The notes under the pieces: generated by a model
What the model was told of the DNA's origin: nothing
Seen by the model: the letters and a program-made list of their open reading frames with translations, nothing else
The model's database searches: none
Program-made: the position numbers and the translations under genes
Shown here: piece after piece, positions 1 to 8,924 of the stretch
How the letters are laid out: the number at the start of each line of letters is the position of its first letter
Numbering within the stretch: position 1 is the stretch's first letter
NCBI RefSeq assembly: GCF_002233755.1
Contig: NZ_NIFO01000001.1
Span: 682,001 to 746,000 of the forward strand
Direction: 5' to 3'
Source of the DNA: Acinetobacter piscicola
Lineage (GTDB): Bacteria > Pseudomonadota > Gammaproteobacteria > Pseudomonadales > Moraxellaceae
Length of the DNA stretch: 64,000 bases

Positions 1-370
1 TAAAAATACTCAATAAAATAACCAAAAATAATTTTTTAAGCTGATGATTTTTCCAAAATATCCATAAAAAAGCGCTGACTATTCCTGAAAAAAGATCAAA
101 GCCTTTGTCCTGAATTTTTATAATTTCAATTAGATGTTGCAGATAAATATCCAAATTTAAGATAACAAATCCAATACGTGCACAGACTAAGCCAATTAAA
201 ATTGCAGTCCAAATACTGTCTTTAAAGATAACCCATTGCATGCTGTTGATTGTAAAGCGATGACGAATATATTTTCCAAGTAGTAAGGCAACCGCAATTG
301 CAACGGTGAGGATGATTAATCCCCACGGTAGCATGATTGGGCCTAAATGTATGGCTTGTGCGCTAATCAT
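1..370 (-). CDS. Lgt-like membrane domain protein, N-terminal part (truncated by window edge)
   Basis: An open frame on the minus strand begins with the ATG at 370-368, which overlaps the dsbD stop codon (ATGA), and stays open to the window edge, giving about 123 residues. The start reads MISAQAIHLGPIMLPWGL and is followed by repeated hydrophobic segments that look like transmembrane helices. Prolipoprotein diacylglyceryl transferase-like domains begin in a similar way. In related bacteria such a domain can be fused in front of a TlpA-type thioredoxin domain, and the position directly behind dsbD fits a thiol-redox role. The C-terminal part is outside the window, so the fusion is inference. 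The four-base overlap indicates translational coupling to dsbD. Confidence 0.55.
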   Translation of the reverse strand, partial: MISAQAIHLGPIMLPWGLIILTVAIAVALLLGKYIRHRFTINSMQWVIFKDSIWTAILIGLVCARIGFVILNLDIYLQHLIEIIKIQDKGFDLFSGIVSAFLWIFWKNHQLKKLFLVILLSIF

Positions 371-2376
371 GGCACAGTTGTTTGTTGATGGAGTTTCGCC
401 ACTTGTTGAATCAATTGTGTGGCAGTGAATGTACCTGTAAAACGTAATTCACGAACTTCTTGGCCATTTTCATTTAAAAATAACATGGTTGGAGGGCCTA
501 AAATTTCATGTTGTTTGAGAATGAGGTCTTGTGATTCATTATAAGTGGTTAAATCCAACTGAATTAAAGTGAAATCCTTTAATGCATCTTGTACGTCTAC
601 ACGAGGAAAGACTTCTTTTTCAATTGGTTGACATGCTACACACCAGTCTGCATAAACATCGATAATGATGGGTTTAGCCAATTGTTTTGCTGAGTTTAAG
701 GCACTTTCAAGCTCATTCGCAGTGGTGACTTTTTGCCATGCGAGGTGCTCTGTTTGGCTATGCTGAATTTGATATGCAGAATAGCTTTGCTGGATATTCC
801 AAACACTGGCAGCAAGGCTAAGCAATGCAATGAGGATTAAAATACTCTTATTAACCACTTTCTCACTGTCACGTAATGCATTGAGCAGATAGATTGCGAG
901 GGCAATACATAAGATTGCGAAGATCGCGTAATACAATGTAGAAGCCAGCATTGGTCGGATAAAATATAAAGCAACCATGAGCATGACAAAACCGAAACTC
1001 ACTTTAATTCGATCCATCCATTTACCGGGTTTTGGCAGTAATTTTGAACCAAAAACACTGGCTATAAAGAGTGGTAAACCAATACCTAAACCAAGGATAA
1101 ATAAATATAAACCGCCTAGAAATGCACTTTTCGATTGTGAAACAAATAATAACGCACCCGCCAATGGCGCACTCATACATGGGCCTACGATCAGTGCTGA
1201 TAATGCACCCATCGCAATAGCACCAAAAATCGTACCTGCTTTTTGATTATTTTGTAGATTGTTGAGCTTTTGACTCAGTGCTTGAGGTAGATTAAGTTGG
1301 TATAAGCCAAATAGGTTGAGTGCTAAAACCACAAAGAGAATAGCAAATAGTGAAACAATCCAAGGACTTTGAAACCAACGTTGAAAACTATAACCAATTT
1401 CAGCAACCACAATTCCCATAATCGCATAGACAACAGCCATACTGACAACAAAACTCAGTGCGATCACAACTGCTTTATAGCCTTTGGCACGCTGAATAAT
1501 GATGCCCGAAAGGATGGGAATAAGAGGCAATGAGCAGGGCAAGAACGCAAGTAAAATGCCTAGACCGAAAAAGATGAATAAATTTAAAATTAATGAATCT
1601 TTAGATAGTAGCTTAAAGAAAGATTGATCATCATTCCATTGTAATGACGTTGTATTGTTAGTTTTACTATCTTCAACAGCTTTGGCATCAGTTTGAATGG
1701 TATTTGTAATGACAGTGCTTGAGTCTGTAGACTCATTTGCAATGGCTTCGCTGCTTGAACTTGTTGCAGAATTTTCTAAATTTTTGGCTTTATTTTCAGT
1801 TAAAATTTTCTGCTGTTGATTAACGGCTAAATCCGTTGCACTATCGGAATTTTGTTTATTCAACGTGTTTTGTGCTGTTGTATCTGTGGATGGTTTAAGT
1901 AATGAGTCTGCGCTGTTATTAAGTAAATTTTTAGTTGCAGTATTACTTTGTGGAAAGAGTCCGTCTGCATCGGTACGGATAGTTTTGCGTTGTAAGGGAT
2001 AGCATAGGCCATCCGCTGAGCAGCCTTGATACATGACTAAATAGTTTGAATTGGGTTTAACCTGAATTTGGCTAGTGACTTGGTCATAATGAACTTCCGT
2101 TTTACCGAAAGTTGGATCATCTTTTATATGACCTTTGGGTAGGCTGAGCGCAATATTTTTGTTATTTACACTGACTTTAAATTGATCATGGTAAAGATAA
2201 TAATGAGGTGCAATCTTCCATTTGAGTTGTGCTTTATTCGCAGTAATTGATTCGGCAGACAGCTGAAAGGCTTGATCTGGTGGTAAAAAATCGGCATTCG
2301 CTAAAGCAACCGTATTCACTGTATTAAAAGCCAATACAGAAATGCTCAACGCATTGAACAATTTTTGCAGCTTCAT
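367..2376 (-). CDS. dsbD: Thiol:disulfide interchange protein DsbD
   Basis: DsbD carries electrons from cytoplasmic thioredoxin across the inner membrane to periplasmic disulfide isomerases and cytochrome c maturation. Counting from the upstream ATG at 2397, the protein has a signal peptide, an N-terminal alpha domain with the Cys pair CSADGLC (about C125 and C131), a Ser/Thr/Asn-rich linker of roughly 100 residues, a multi-helix core with the conserved motifs LPCSLPLIP and VGPCMSAPL, and a C-terminal thioredoxin domain with WCVAC (C586/C589). I prefer the second ATG at 2376: it follows a GGGA sequence and gives a compact signal peptide (MKLQKLFNALSISVLAF), while the ATG at 2397 has no ribosome binding site. 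The linker is longer than usual. Divergent from the two-component operon. Confidence 0.93.
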   Translation of the reverse strand: MKLQKLFNALSISVLAFNTVNTVALANADFLPPDQAFQLSAESITANKAQLKWKIAPHYYLYHDQFKVSVNNKNIALSLPKGHIKDDPTFGKTEVHYDQVTSQIQVKPNSNYLVMYQGCSADGLCYPLQRKTIRTDADGLFPQSNTATKNLLNNSADSLLKPSTDTTAQNTLNKQNSDSATDLAVNQQQKILTENKAKNLENSATSSSSEAIANESTDSSTVITNTIQTDAKAVEDSKTNNTTSLQWNDDQSFFKLLSKDSLILNLFIFFGLGILLAFLPCSLPLIPILSGIIIQRAKGYKAVVIALSFVVSMAVVYAIMGIVVAEIGYSFQRWFQSPWIVSLFAILFVVLALNLFGLYQLNLPQALSQKLNNLQNNQKAGTIFGAIAMGALSALIVGPCMSAPLAGALLFVSQSKSAFLGGLYLFILGLGIGLPLFIASVFGSKLLPKPGKWMDRIKVSFGFVMLMVALYFIRPMLASTLYYAIFAILCIALAIYLLNALRDSEKVVNKSILILIALLSLAASVWNIQQSYSAYQIQHSQTEHLAWQKVTTANELESALNSAKQLAKPIIIDVYADWCVACQPIEKEVFPRVDVQDALKDFTLIQLDLTTYNESQDLILKQHEILGPPTMLFLNENGQEVRELRFTGTFTATQLIQQVAKLHQQTTVP

Positions 2377-2418
2377 AATTCCCAATCTTGGTTTCATTTA
2401 AAGTCATTATCCATAATT

Positions 2419-2443
2419 TCAGATTAAGAGAACATTAATCTGA
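2419..2443 (+). promoter_or_regulatory. PmrA/QseB-type box inside a perfect inverted repeat
   Basis: TCAGATTAA (2419-2427) and TTAATCTGA (2435-2443) form a perfect 9-bp inverted repeat. Inside it, ATTAAG-N5-ATTAAT (2423-2439) matches the HTTAAD-N5-HTTAAD pattern known for PmrA/QseB response regulators. It lies between dsbD and the response regulator gene, so autoregulation and control of dsbD are both possible. A T5 run follows the repeat, so a terminator-like hairpin is an alternative reading. Confidence 0.5.
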
Positions 2444-2487
2444 GTTTTTCTTTGTAGAATAGTGTACTGAGTGTTTGGGGAGTGTGC

Positions 2488-3156
2488 ATGTTTATTTTAC
2501 TGGTAGAAGATGATCCGTATATTGCAAAAAGTATTTGTCTGTCTCTACAACATCTGAATTTTTCAGTTGAGCATGTGACCACAGCCAAAGATGCAGATTA
2601 TTTTGTTAAAAATACTGCGGTGGATTTATGTCTTTTAGATTTGGGTTTACCTGATCAAGATGGATTGGTGTTACTTAAAAATTGGCGTGATCAACATATT
2701 CCAGTACCTGTTTTAGTTTTAACGGCACGTAATAAAACCCAGCAGTGTGTCGATGCATTGAATTATGGTGCAGATGACTATCTTACTAAACCTTTTGAAT
2801 TATCAGAACTTATTGCCAGAATTCACGCATTGGCAAGGCGTCATCGTGGGTTTGCATCGAATCAGATTCAACAAGGAAATTTAAAAATAGACAGGGCAAC
2901 TCAGCAGGTGTTTTTGCAAGATCAAGTGTTGAATTTATCTAGGCGGGAATACACATTGCTCGAAATTTTTATGATGCATCCAAATCAAGTGCTAAAGAAT
3001 GAAATATTGATCGATAAGGTTTATGGTTTCCAAGACAATATTGAAAGTAATGCATTAAACGTTCATATTTTCCACTTAAGGCAGAAAATAGGTGCGCAGT
3101 TTATTCAAACGGTTCGAGGTGTTGGATATTTGTTTCATGTTGCGCTAGATGTGTGA
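2488..3156 (+). CDS. OmpR-family response regulator (QseB/PmrA-like)
   Basis: This is the cytoplasmic DNA-binding partner of the histidine kinase that follows ten bases later. The receiver domain shows the acidic pair (VEDD), the phosphoacceptor region LLDLGLPDQDG and the conserved Lys in TKPF. The C-terminal half is a winged-helix effector domain ending QTVRGVGYLF. A GTG at 2482 is also possible, but GGGGAG at 2477-2482 is placed better for the ATG at 2488. The protein is about 222 residues, normal for the family. The family comparison suggests QseB/PmrA type; the stimulus is unknown. A HTTAAD-type box upstream suggests autoregulation. Confidence 0.9.
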   Translation: MFILLVEDDPYIAKSICLSLQHLNFSVEHVTTAKDADYFVKNTAVDLCLLDLGLPDQDGLVLLKNWRDQHIPVPVLVLTARNKTQQCVDALNYGADDYLTKPFELSELIARIHALARRHRGFASNQIQQGNLKIDRATQQVFLQDQVLNLSRREYTLLEIFMMHPNQVLKNEILIDKVYGFQDNIESNALNVHIFHLRQKIGAQFIQTVRGVGYLFHVALDV

Positions 3157-3166
3157 TGTTTAAATT

Positions 3167-4552
3167 ATGAAAAATTATAGTTTGAAATGGCGGTTAGTTC
3201 TGAGCATTACCTGCGCTTTTATTCTCGTATGGGCGGTTGCTTTTGCTTGGTTGTATTTCAATTTAGAAAAGAAAATGACGGAAACGCTTGATGAGCGTCT
3301 GTCGGCTTCAGCACATATGGTGGCTCGTTTACTCAGTCAAATTCCTGCTGAACAATTAGTCAAGTCTGCAAAACCGATGGTCTCAGAGTTGAGCCAGCAA
3401 AATCTAATCGCTTGCGAAGTCACATATTTTGGTTCAGATGTCATTATTAATCATCAAGTTGTGGCACGTACCAAAGGTGCACCTGATGGATTGGCGAATC
3501 GAGCTGAGGGTTTCAGCACATGGATTCAAAATGGTACAGAATGGCGCAGTTTTGTACTTAAAAAAGATCAATTACAAGTGGTTGCTGCCGAAAAAATTAT
3601 CCTTAGAAATTCATTGCTTACTGAAATTCTTCAATCGATTTTATATCCACTTATTTTGACTTTGATTCTTTGTATTATTTTAATTTTATGGATTGTTAAA
3701 GCTGAGTTTAAGCCGATTGAAAAAGTCACCCAATCATTGAATAAGCATCAACTAAATGAGACGCACGAACTTGAGTTTTTATCCAATCTAAAGGTTGAAA
3801 GTATTCCCAATGAAATTCAACCCTTTATTGAAAATATGATTGAATTGGTTACACGTTTAAAAGAAAGTTTAGACAATGAAAAGAATTTTAGCGCTTATGC
3901 AGCACATGAGTTGAGAAGTCCTTTAACTGCAATCAAAACCAATGTGCAATTGAGTAAAATGATTGCTACACAACAGCAAGAAAATGGACAGAATACTGAA
4001 ATTATTCATATTCTTACAGATGCTGAAAATAGTATTCTACGTTACCAAAATTTATTAGAGCAATTATTAATTTTAAGTCAAACAGAACATCAACAGAGTT
4101 TATCTATTGAACCAACCGATTTAAACAGATTAGTGCATGATGTTTTGACCCAGCTACAACCGCATTATCCTGAAATTTATAGCCAAATTGATTTAGATGA
4201 AGATTCATTTACTGTAATTGATATGTCATATACCGCGATGATGATTGTATTGCGAAATATTATTGAGAATAGCTTTAAGCATTCGAAAAATTTGAATCAG
4301 CAGAACCCACAAAAAATTAAGATTTTTCAAAAAGGACAACAGCTTTATATTCAAGATTTTGGTATCGGCTTAGATCAACAAGAATTAGCTTTGGCGACGA
4401 AAAGATTTTGGCGTAAGGATTCTTTACAGCAAGGTTATGGTTTAGGCTTAGCTTTGAGCCAAATCTTGTTAGAACAACAAAATTTTCAGCTTAAATTTGA
4501 ACAAAGTCAACCACAGGGTTTAACGGTGATTATCAATTTTCAACCACATTGA
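3167..4552 (+). CDS. Sensor histidine kinase (QseC-like)
   Basis: A membrane sensor kinase of 461 residues, co-transcribed with the response regulator. One N-terminal helix (about 10-31) and a second helix (about 155-176) enclose a periplasmic sensor region of about 120 residues. The dimerisation domain has the H-box AAHELRSPLTAIK with the phosphorylated His near residue 247, followed by the N-box (IIENSFKH), a G1 box (DFGIGL) and a G2 box (GYGLGLALSQ) of the ATPase domain. The layout matches the QseC/PmrB kinases. No specific ligand can be inferred, although adjacency to dsbD makes an envelope or redox signal conceivable. Confidence 0.9.
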   Translation: MKNYSLKWRLVLSITCAFILVWAVAFAWLYFNLEKKMTETLDERLSASAHMVARLLSQIPAEQLVKSAKPMVSELSQQNLIACEVTYFGSDVIINHQVVARTKGAPDGLANRAEGFSTWIQNGTEWRSFVLKKDQLQVVAAEKIILRNSLLTEILQSILYPLILTLILCIILILWIVKAEFKPIEKVTQSLNKHQLNETHELEFLSNLKVESIPNEIQPFIENMIELVTRLKESLDNEKNFSAYAAHELRSPLTAIKTNVQLSKMIATQQQENGQNTEIIHILTDAENSILRYQNLLEQLLILSQTEHQQSLSIEPTDLNRLVHDVLTQLQPHYPEIYSQIDLDEDSFTVIDMSYTAMMIVLRNIIENSFKHSKNLNQQNPQKIKIFQKGQQLYIQDFGIGLDQQELALATKRFWRKDSLQQGYGLGLALSQILLEQQNFQLKFEQSQPQGLTVIINFQPH

Positions 4553-4606
4553 TCCACAATTGTAAATACTACCCATGATGAATACATCCAAATAAAAATA
4601 ACTTTA

Positions 4607-4645
4607 CATCAGTCATTTGATTGAATGATCGTTAGATGACTGATG
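4607..4645 (+). other. 10-bp inverted repeat after the two-component operon
   Basis: CATCAGTCAT (4607-4616) pairs perfectly with ATGACTGATG (4636-4645) around a 19-base loop. It lies 55 bases after the kinase stop and about 100 bases before the tetR start. No U-run follows, so it may be a weak terminator or an operator for the TetR protein. Confidence 0.3.
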
Positions 4646-4742
4646 ATTCAATATGATCACCTTTAAGTTTGATTACTTTGAAGAAAAAGCAAGGTAGAAT
4701 TGTGCTTTAGATTCAATTTTTGAAAAGGAACTGTGCGTCGTT

Positions 4743-5372
4743 ATGAATTATAAAAGATCCTCAGTGATGGAAGAAAAGATGCAGCAAAATCGTGAGATGA
4801 TTTTAAAATCTGCACGTGAGTTAGTTGCACAAGGAGGATTCAAAGATGCACAAATTCAAGCGATTGCAGATCGAGCAGGGATTTCGAGTGGTTTGGTTTA
4901 TCGTTATTTTGAAAATAAGAATCAAGTGTTGATTGAAGTATTAAATGCAGCGATTCATATTGAAGTCAGTATTTTAAATGATATTGCACATACTGAGCAG
5001 ACTGCTATAGAGAAATTACATCGGGCTGTAACCACTTTTGTCAAAAGAGCAATGAATAGTCCACGTTTATCCTATTCTTTATTGTTTGAACCTGTCGATC
5101 CTACATTCGAATTGGAACGTTTCCAAAGTAAGCAGTTGATCAAAGAAAGTATTATCAAAATACTCACGGAAGGACGACATTCAGGTGAGTTTATTTTTGA
5201 AGATTTGAATACTACAGCACTTTGTATCGTCGGTGCGATGACATTTGTGGTCATTGAGCCTTTAAGTATTGCAAAAACCAAGATGTTTGATCAGACTTAT
5301 AAAGAGTATTTTGTTAAACAAATTGCTGATTTTTGCCTACAAGCGGTTAAAGTAAAACATCATTTAAATTAG
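4743..5372 (+). CDS. TetR/AcrR-family transcriptional regulator
   Basis: A 209-residue protein with an N-terminal TetR helix-turn-helix (IQAIADRAGISSGLVYRYFENKNQVL, split here as IQAIADRAGISSG and LVYRYFENK) and an all-helical C-terminal ligand domain. AAGGAA lies 12 bases upstream of the chosen ATG, a little far; a second in-frame ATG at 4767 is possible. The gene stands alone between the two-component operon and a methyltransferase gene, so no obvious target follows from context. Ligand unknown. Confidence 0.85.
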   Translation: MNYKRSSVMEEKMQQNREMILKSARELVAQGGFKDAQIQAIADRAGISSGLVYRYFENKNQVLIEVLNAAIHIEVSILNDIAHTEQTAIEKLHRAVTTFVKRAMNSPRLSYSLLFEPVDPTFELERFQSKQLIKESIIKILTEGRHSGEFIFEDLNTTALCIVGAMTFVVIEPLSIAKTKMFDQTYKEYFVKQIADFCLQAVKVKHHLN

Positions 5373-5476
5373 TCTTGTACCAAACGGTTTGTAAAATAAA
5401 ATTTTATAAATTCAAATTGTTAAAGATAATAATCATGTTTAAGTTCAATATAAGCAGTGCAAATAGAGATTAAAGC

Positions 5477-6154
5477 ATGGCGAAAGATTTTAACAATCTC
5501 ATGGTTGTTGATGGGTACGATGAACATATCCGTAAACTTATTCCGGGCTATGAACTCATTCATTTACAAGTACATGCATTACTAGAAACTTATTTAAACC
5601 TACATGCACATATTTTGATTGTCGGTTGCGGAACAGGTTATGAGTTACAATATTTATTAGAACAATTTCCTACATGGACTTTTACTGCAATTGACCCTGC
5701 GCGCAATATGCTTGAAAAGGCACAAAATCATATTCAAACACTCGCATTATCAGATCGTGTCAATTTTATTCATGGTGACACTTCGATTCTCAATTCAAGC
5801 CATGAAAAGTTTGATGCAGCACTTGCGATATTGGTTTTACATTTTGTTCCTATTGAAAATAAAGCTACTTTTTTTCAAGAGATTGTTGCGAGTTTAAAAG
5901 CAAAAGGGATATGTATAAGCGTTGATTTAACTCAAATTGAGATTCAGGAAGAATTAAAAATATTAAAAAGTATGGCTTTAAAAACAGGGCTTTCAGAAAA
6001 ACAAAGCCAAACCATGATTGAACGTTTAAAGCAAGATTTTCACTTAATCAGTGCTCATGAAATATTAGCGCTCTATCATCAAATAGGTTTAGAACAGACA
6101 AAAATTTTTACTCAAGTGCTCAATTATTATGGTTTTATTGGGTTTAAAGTGTAA
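5477..6154 (+). CDS. Class I SAM-dependent methyltransferase
   Basis: A 225-residue soluble protein with a Rossmann-type SAM-binding motif I (ILIVGCGTGYEL, about residues 46-57), an acidic motif II (AIDPARNML) and the motif ALAILVLHFV in the motif IV region. These identify a class I methyltransferase, but the substrate cannot be inferred. It stands alone behind tetR with its own upstream region and is followed immediately by a strong hairpin. It is distinct from the two other methyltransferases in the window (24.9 kb and 59.3 kb). Confidence 0.8.
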   Translation: MAKDFNNLMVVDGYDEHIRKLIPGYELIHLQVHALLETYLNLHAHILIVGCGTGYELQYLLEQFPTWTFTAIDPARNMLEKAQNHIQTLALSDRVNFIHGDTSILNSSHEKFDAALAILVLHFVPIENKATFFQEIVASLKAKGICISVDLTQIEIQEELKILKSMALKTGLSEKQSQTMIERLKQDFHLISAHEILALYHQIGLEQTKIFTQVLNYYGFIGFKV

Positions 6155-6184
6155 AAGACTGAACGTTTATTTCAGTCTTTTACA
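6150..6184 (+). terminator. Bidirectional terminator between methyltransferase gene and plsB
   Basis: TGTAAAAGACTGAA (6150-6163) and TTCAGTCTTTTACA (6171-6184) form a 14-bp perfect stem with a 7-base loop. The stem provides T-rich arms on both strands and sits between two convergent genes, and the stop codon of the upstream gene lies in the stem. Confidence 0.85.
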
Positions 6185-6220
6185 GCGTGCTAATGTTTTG
6201 CAATCTAGCAATTAAGAAAG

Positions 6221-8398
6221 TTATTGAGCTTCTTGCGGCAAATTCATTTCATATAAATGTGCGAATGAAGTCAGTAAACTGAGTGCCTCATCAGATTGAT
6301 GAATATGAATGGCTTGATTTTCAATAGAGATTAATCGCTCAGCAACAAAGTATTCTAAAAGTTGATCAATTTCAGCTTGAACTTCCGAACCGTCCCATTT
6401 TAAATAAAATTGTTTTTGAATATGAACATAATGCTCAAAAATCAGATCAAGTAATTGATTTTGTTCAATAGTGAGCTGCTCTTGCTGTGATCGATTCTTC
6501 AATATACTGGCGATCAAAGCAGGCAAAATAAAGGTATGGATAATATTATTACTAAAATATTTTAGAAGCGCAGCTTGTGTATCTGCAACTTTGATCCAAC
6601 GCTCATTATCATGTTCAATAAATTCAACTTGTTTAAGTTTCAATGCATATTGAATAATTTCATGGTTTGAAAGTGCTGTAATTTTCATTCGATCATCATA
6701 ACGATGATATTGAAGTAAATTACGGAATTGTTCTAAGCGCAATAGTACCTCACGCTCTGAAAGTGCATGTGTCGGTGCATTTAATAAAACCAAAGAAATT
6801 AAACTCACAGGATTTATTACCACTGCTTTGTTAATATTTTCAAGGATTTCATTTGCGACATCATTAATTGACGTTTTTACAGATTCAGGTAGTTCATCTT
6901 GTAATGCAACATGCTTAGGCGCTTGATTCTTATTTAAAATATCATTTAAAAATACAGGCTCACCAAAGTTGACATGCACAACACCAAAAACTTTTTCAAT
7001 CTTTTGAATAGATTTTAATAAACCAAATAGAGATTCAGCTTGTTTTTTCTGTCCACCTAACTCTTTGATATACGAAGAACCTTCCATAAGTTTTTCATAA
7101 CCGAAATACGTTGGAATAAACACAATCGGTTTACTATTGCCACGTAAATGACTCTGAATGGTCATGGCCAGCATACCTTTTTTAGCAGGCAATAATAATC
7201 CAGTGCGAGAACGACCACCTTCAATAAAATATTCTAAAGGCGTATTTCGGCTGAGTAAGCTATAAATATATTCTTTAAATACAGAAGTATAAAGTGCATT
7301 ACCATTAAAACTACGGCGAATAAAATAAGCACCTGCACCGCGCATCAATTGTCCGACTACAGGCATATTTAAATTAATTCCTGCTGCAATATGTGGCACC
7401 ATCAAGCCACGCTTATAGATCACAAAGGACAATAATAAATAGTCGATATGGCTACGATGGCAAGGGGTGTAAACGATTTCATAGTCTTTAGCAAGCTCAC
7501 GAACAGTATCAAAATGATGAACCTCAATGCCATCATAGAGTTGAGTCCATAATTTGGTCAGTGCAATTTCACCAAAGCGTAAAGTCGAATATGAAAAATC
7601 TGAAACGATTTCATCTAAATAACCACGTGCCAAAGTTTCCGCAGCATTGACACTGATTTTTTTATGAATACTTTCTGTGAGAATGGCTTGTTTAATGGCT
7701 TCGCTCGTCATCAATTTGTTAATCACATTGCGACGATCTGATATGTCTGGCCCTAAAATCGCTTCTTTATATTGATAAAACGATTTATTTAACTCTGTCA
7801 CTACAAAGTGAGCAGGTGCAAAGTTTGGTGCAATTTCAAGTGAACTATTAATTAAACTTCTGAGAGAAATAGCTTGATGAAATTCGATATAATTTTCACG
7901 ACCATATAACGTGATATTAATTGCTTGCTTAATGCCTGTCGGTTTTGTCCAAGCATCTGCCATCAGTGCTTTATACCAGCTGTCTTCGTTTTCAGGTGCA
8001 CGACCCCATAAAATCGTGACAGGAACCAATAAAACATCAGCTTCAGGGTGTTTAAGCAGATATTCCACTAAGCGAATTAATTTATCTGGATAATAGGCTG
8101 AAGCATTGGATTTAGTGGCTTCAAGCGTTAAGAAAGAGTCATCTTCTTGGTAATCGCCTATCGTTAAAGGCGCAAATGCAGGGCTTAAATTTCTTTTCTC
8201 AGTTTCATTATCAATCAATACTTTGTTTGATGTTGAATCATCTTGAATAACATAGCATATCGGAAAAGCATTTGACGTATCACTATTCACTGTATTTTCA
8301 AGTGCTTGTGTATCACCCAAAATTTGTGGGGAAACAATTTTATCTAGAATTTTTTTGGTGAATTGACGATAAAATTTTTGATAAGCATTTGTTGCCAT
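6221..8398 (-). CDS. plsB: Glycerol-3-phosphate 1-O-acyltransferase PlsB
   Basis: PlsB performs the first committed step of phospholipid synthesis at the inner membrane: it transfers an acyl chain from acyl-ACP or acyl-CoA to sn-glycerol-3-phosphate. The acyltransferase blocks are clear: block I HRSHID (H314-D319, the HX4D motif), the GAGAYFIRR block near 355-362, the FIEGGRSRTG block at 391-400, and block IV IVFIPTYFGYEKLMEGSSY. The length of 725 residues is shorter than the E. coli protein of about 807, mainly at the termini. A monocistronic minus-strand gene divergent from cysK, with a 290-bp repeat element in the shared upstream region. Confidence 0.95.
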   Translation of the reverse strand: MATNAYQKFYRQFTKKILDKIVSPQILGDTQALENTVNSDTSNAFPICYVIQDDSTSNKVLIDNETEKRNLSPAFAPLTIGDYQEDDSFLTLEATKSNASAYYPDKLIRLVEYLLKHPEADVLLVPVTILWGRAPENEDSWYKALMADAWTKPTGIKQAINITLYGRENYIEFHQAISLRSLINSSLEIAPNFAPAHFVVTELNKSFYQYKEAILGPDISDRRNVINKLMTSEAIKQAILTESIHKKISVNAAETLARGYLDEIVSDFSYSTLRFGEIALTKLWTQLYDGIEVHHFDTVRELAKDYEIVYTPCHRSHIDYLLLSFVIYKRGLMVPHIAAGINLNMPVVGQLMRGAGAYFIRRSFNGNALYTSVFKEYIYSLLSRNTPLEYFIEGGRSRTGLLLPAKKGMLAMTIQSHLRGNSKPIVFIPTYFGYEKLMEGSSYIKELGGQKKQAESLFGLLKSIQKIEKVFGVVHVNFGEPVFLNDILNKNQAPKHVALQDELPESVKTSINDVANEILENINKAVVINPVSLISLVLLNAPTHALSEREVLLRLEQFRNLLQYHRYDDRMKITALSNHEIIQYALKLKQVEFIEHDNERWIKVADTQAALLKYFSNNIIHTFILPALIASILKNRSQQEQLTIEQNQLLDLIFEHYVHIQKQFYLKWDGSEVQAEIDQLLEYFVAERLISIENQAIHIHQSDEALSLLTSFAHLYEMNLPQEAQ

Positions 8399-8550
8399 GT
8401 GATTCTCAAAATATTTTTAATAAGGTTATTATGCTTTAAATCTTATACAGATGTGCAAGCAGATTTGATGACAAATCAGTCAAACAGTTGAATAATAAAC
8501 TAAGTTTATGATTAATAGGTATAAACATTTCACTTTTGTATATAACTAAA

Positions 8551-8840
8551 TAATGTCAGTTCGAGATAAACTCTGATGTAAGCTATTGAGAAGATTGATC
8601 AGGTACAGCGGAGTCTTATCGTTTAAAGTCAAATGTAAGGATTAACCTTCGGTTCGGCCTACTTTTCTTTCGGGAAAAGTAGGCAAAACCATTTGTCAGT
8701 CGCGAACTCGACAGATACCATCAAGTACCTAATATATTGCAAAAACAGTATATTGTAGATGTAGCCCGGCCTCGAACAATGCGACTGACGTTTCCGCGTA
8801 TCATATAGTTGGGAATATATCTTATCCCGAACTCAGATTA
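8551..8840 (+). repeat. MITE-like structured repeat, copy 1 (290 bp)
   Basis: Copy 1 of a family repeated at 10045, 17129, 30388 and 37340, with a divergent relative near 34511. The termini TAATGTCAGTTCGAGATAA and TTATCCCGAACTCAGATTA are imperfect inverted repeats. Internally it carries the CCTACTTTTC/GAAAAGTAGG hairpin and the GTCAGTCGC/GCGACTGAC inverted repeat. The short direct repeat TAAATA is found at both borders (8547-8552 and 8839-8844). No open reading frame of note. It lies between the divergent plsB and cysK genes, about 84 bases upstream of cysK. The rest of 8399-8924 shows only AT-rich promoter-like sequence. Confidence 0.85.
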
Positions 8841-8924
8841 AATATTTTTAGAGAATATCAAACATTCACAAAAAAGCGCTATGATAGGATCGATATTACT
8901 TACTTAAAAATTCAAGGAAAGACT

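Noticed and set aside
8399..8924. A riboswitch or T-box upstream of cysK
   Set aside because: The structured sequence there is the dispersed repeat; I see no conserved T-box or SAM-type core.
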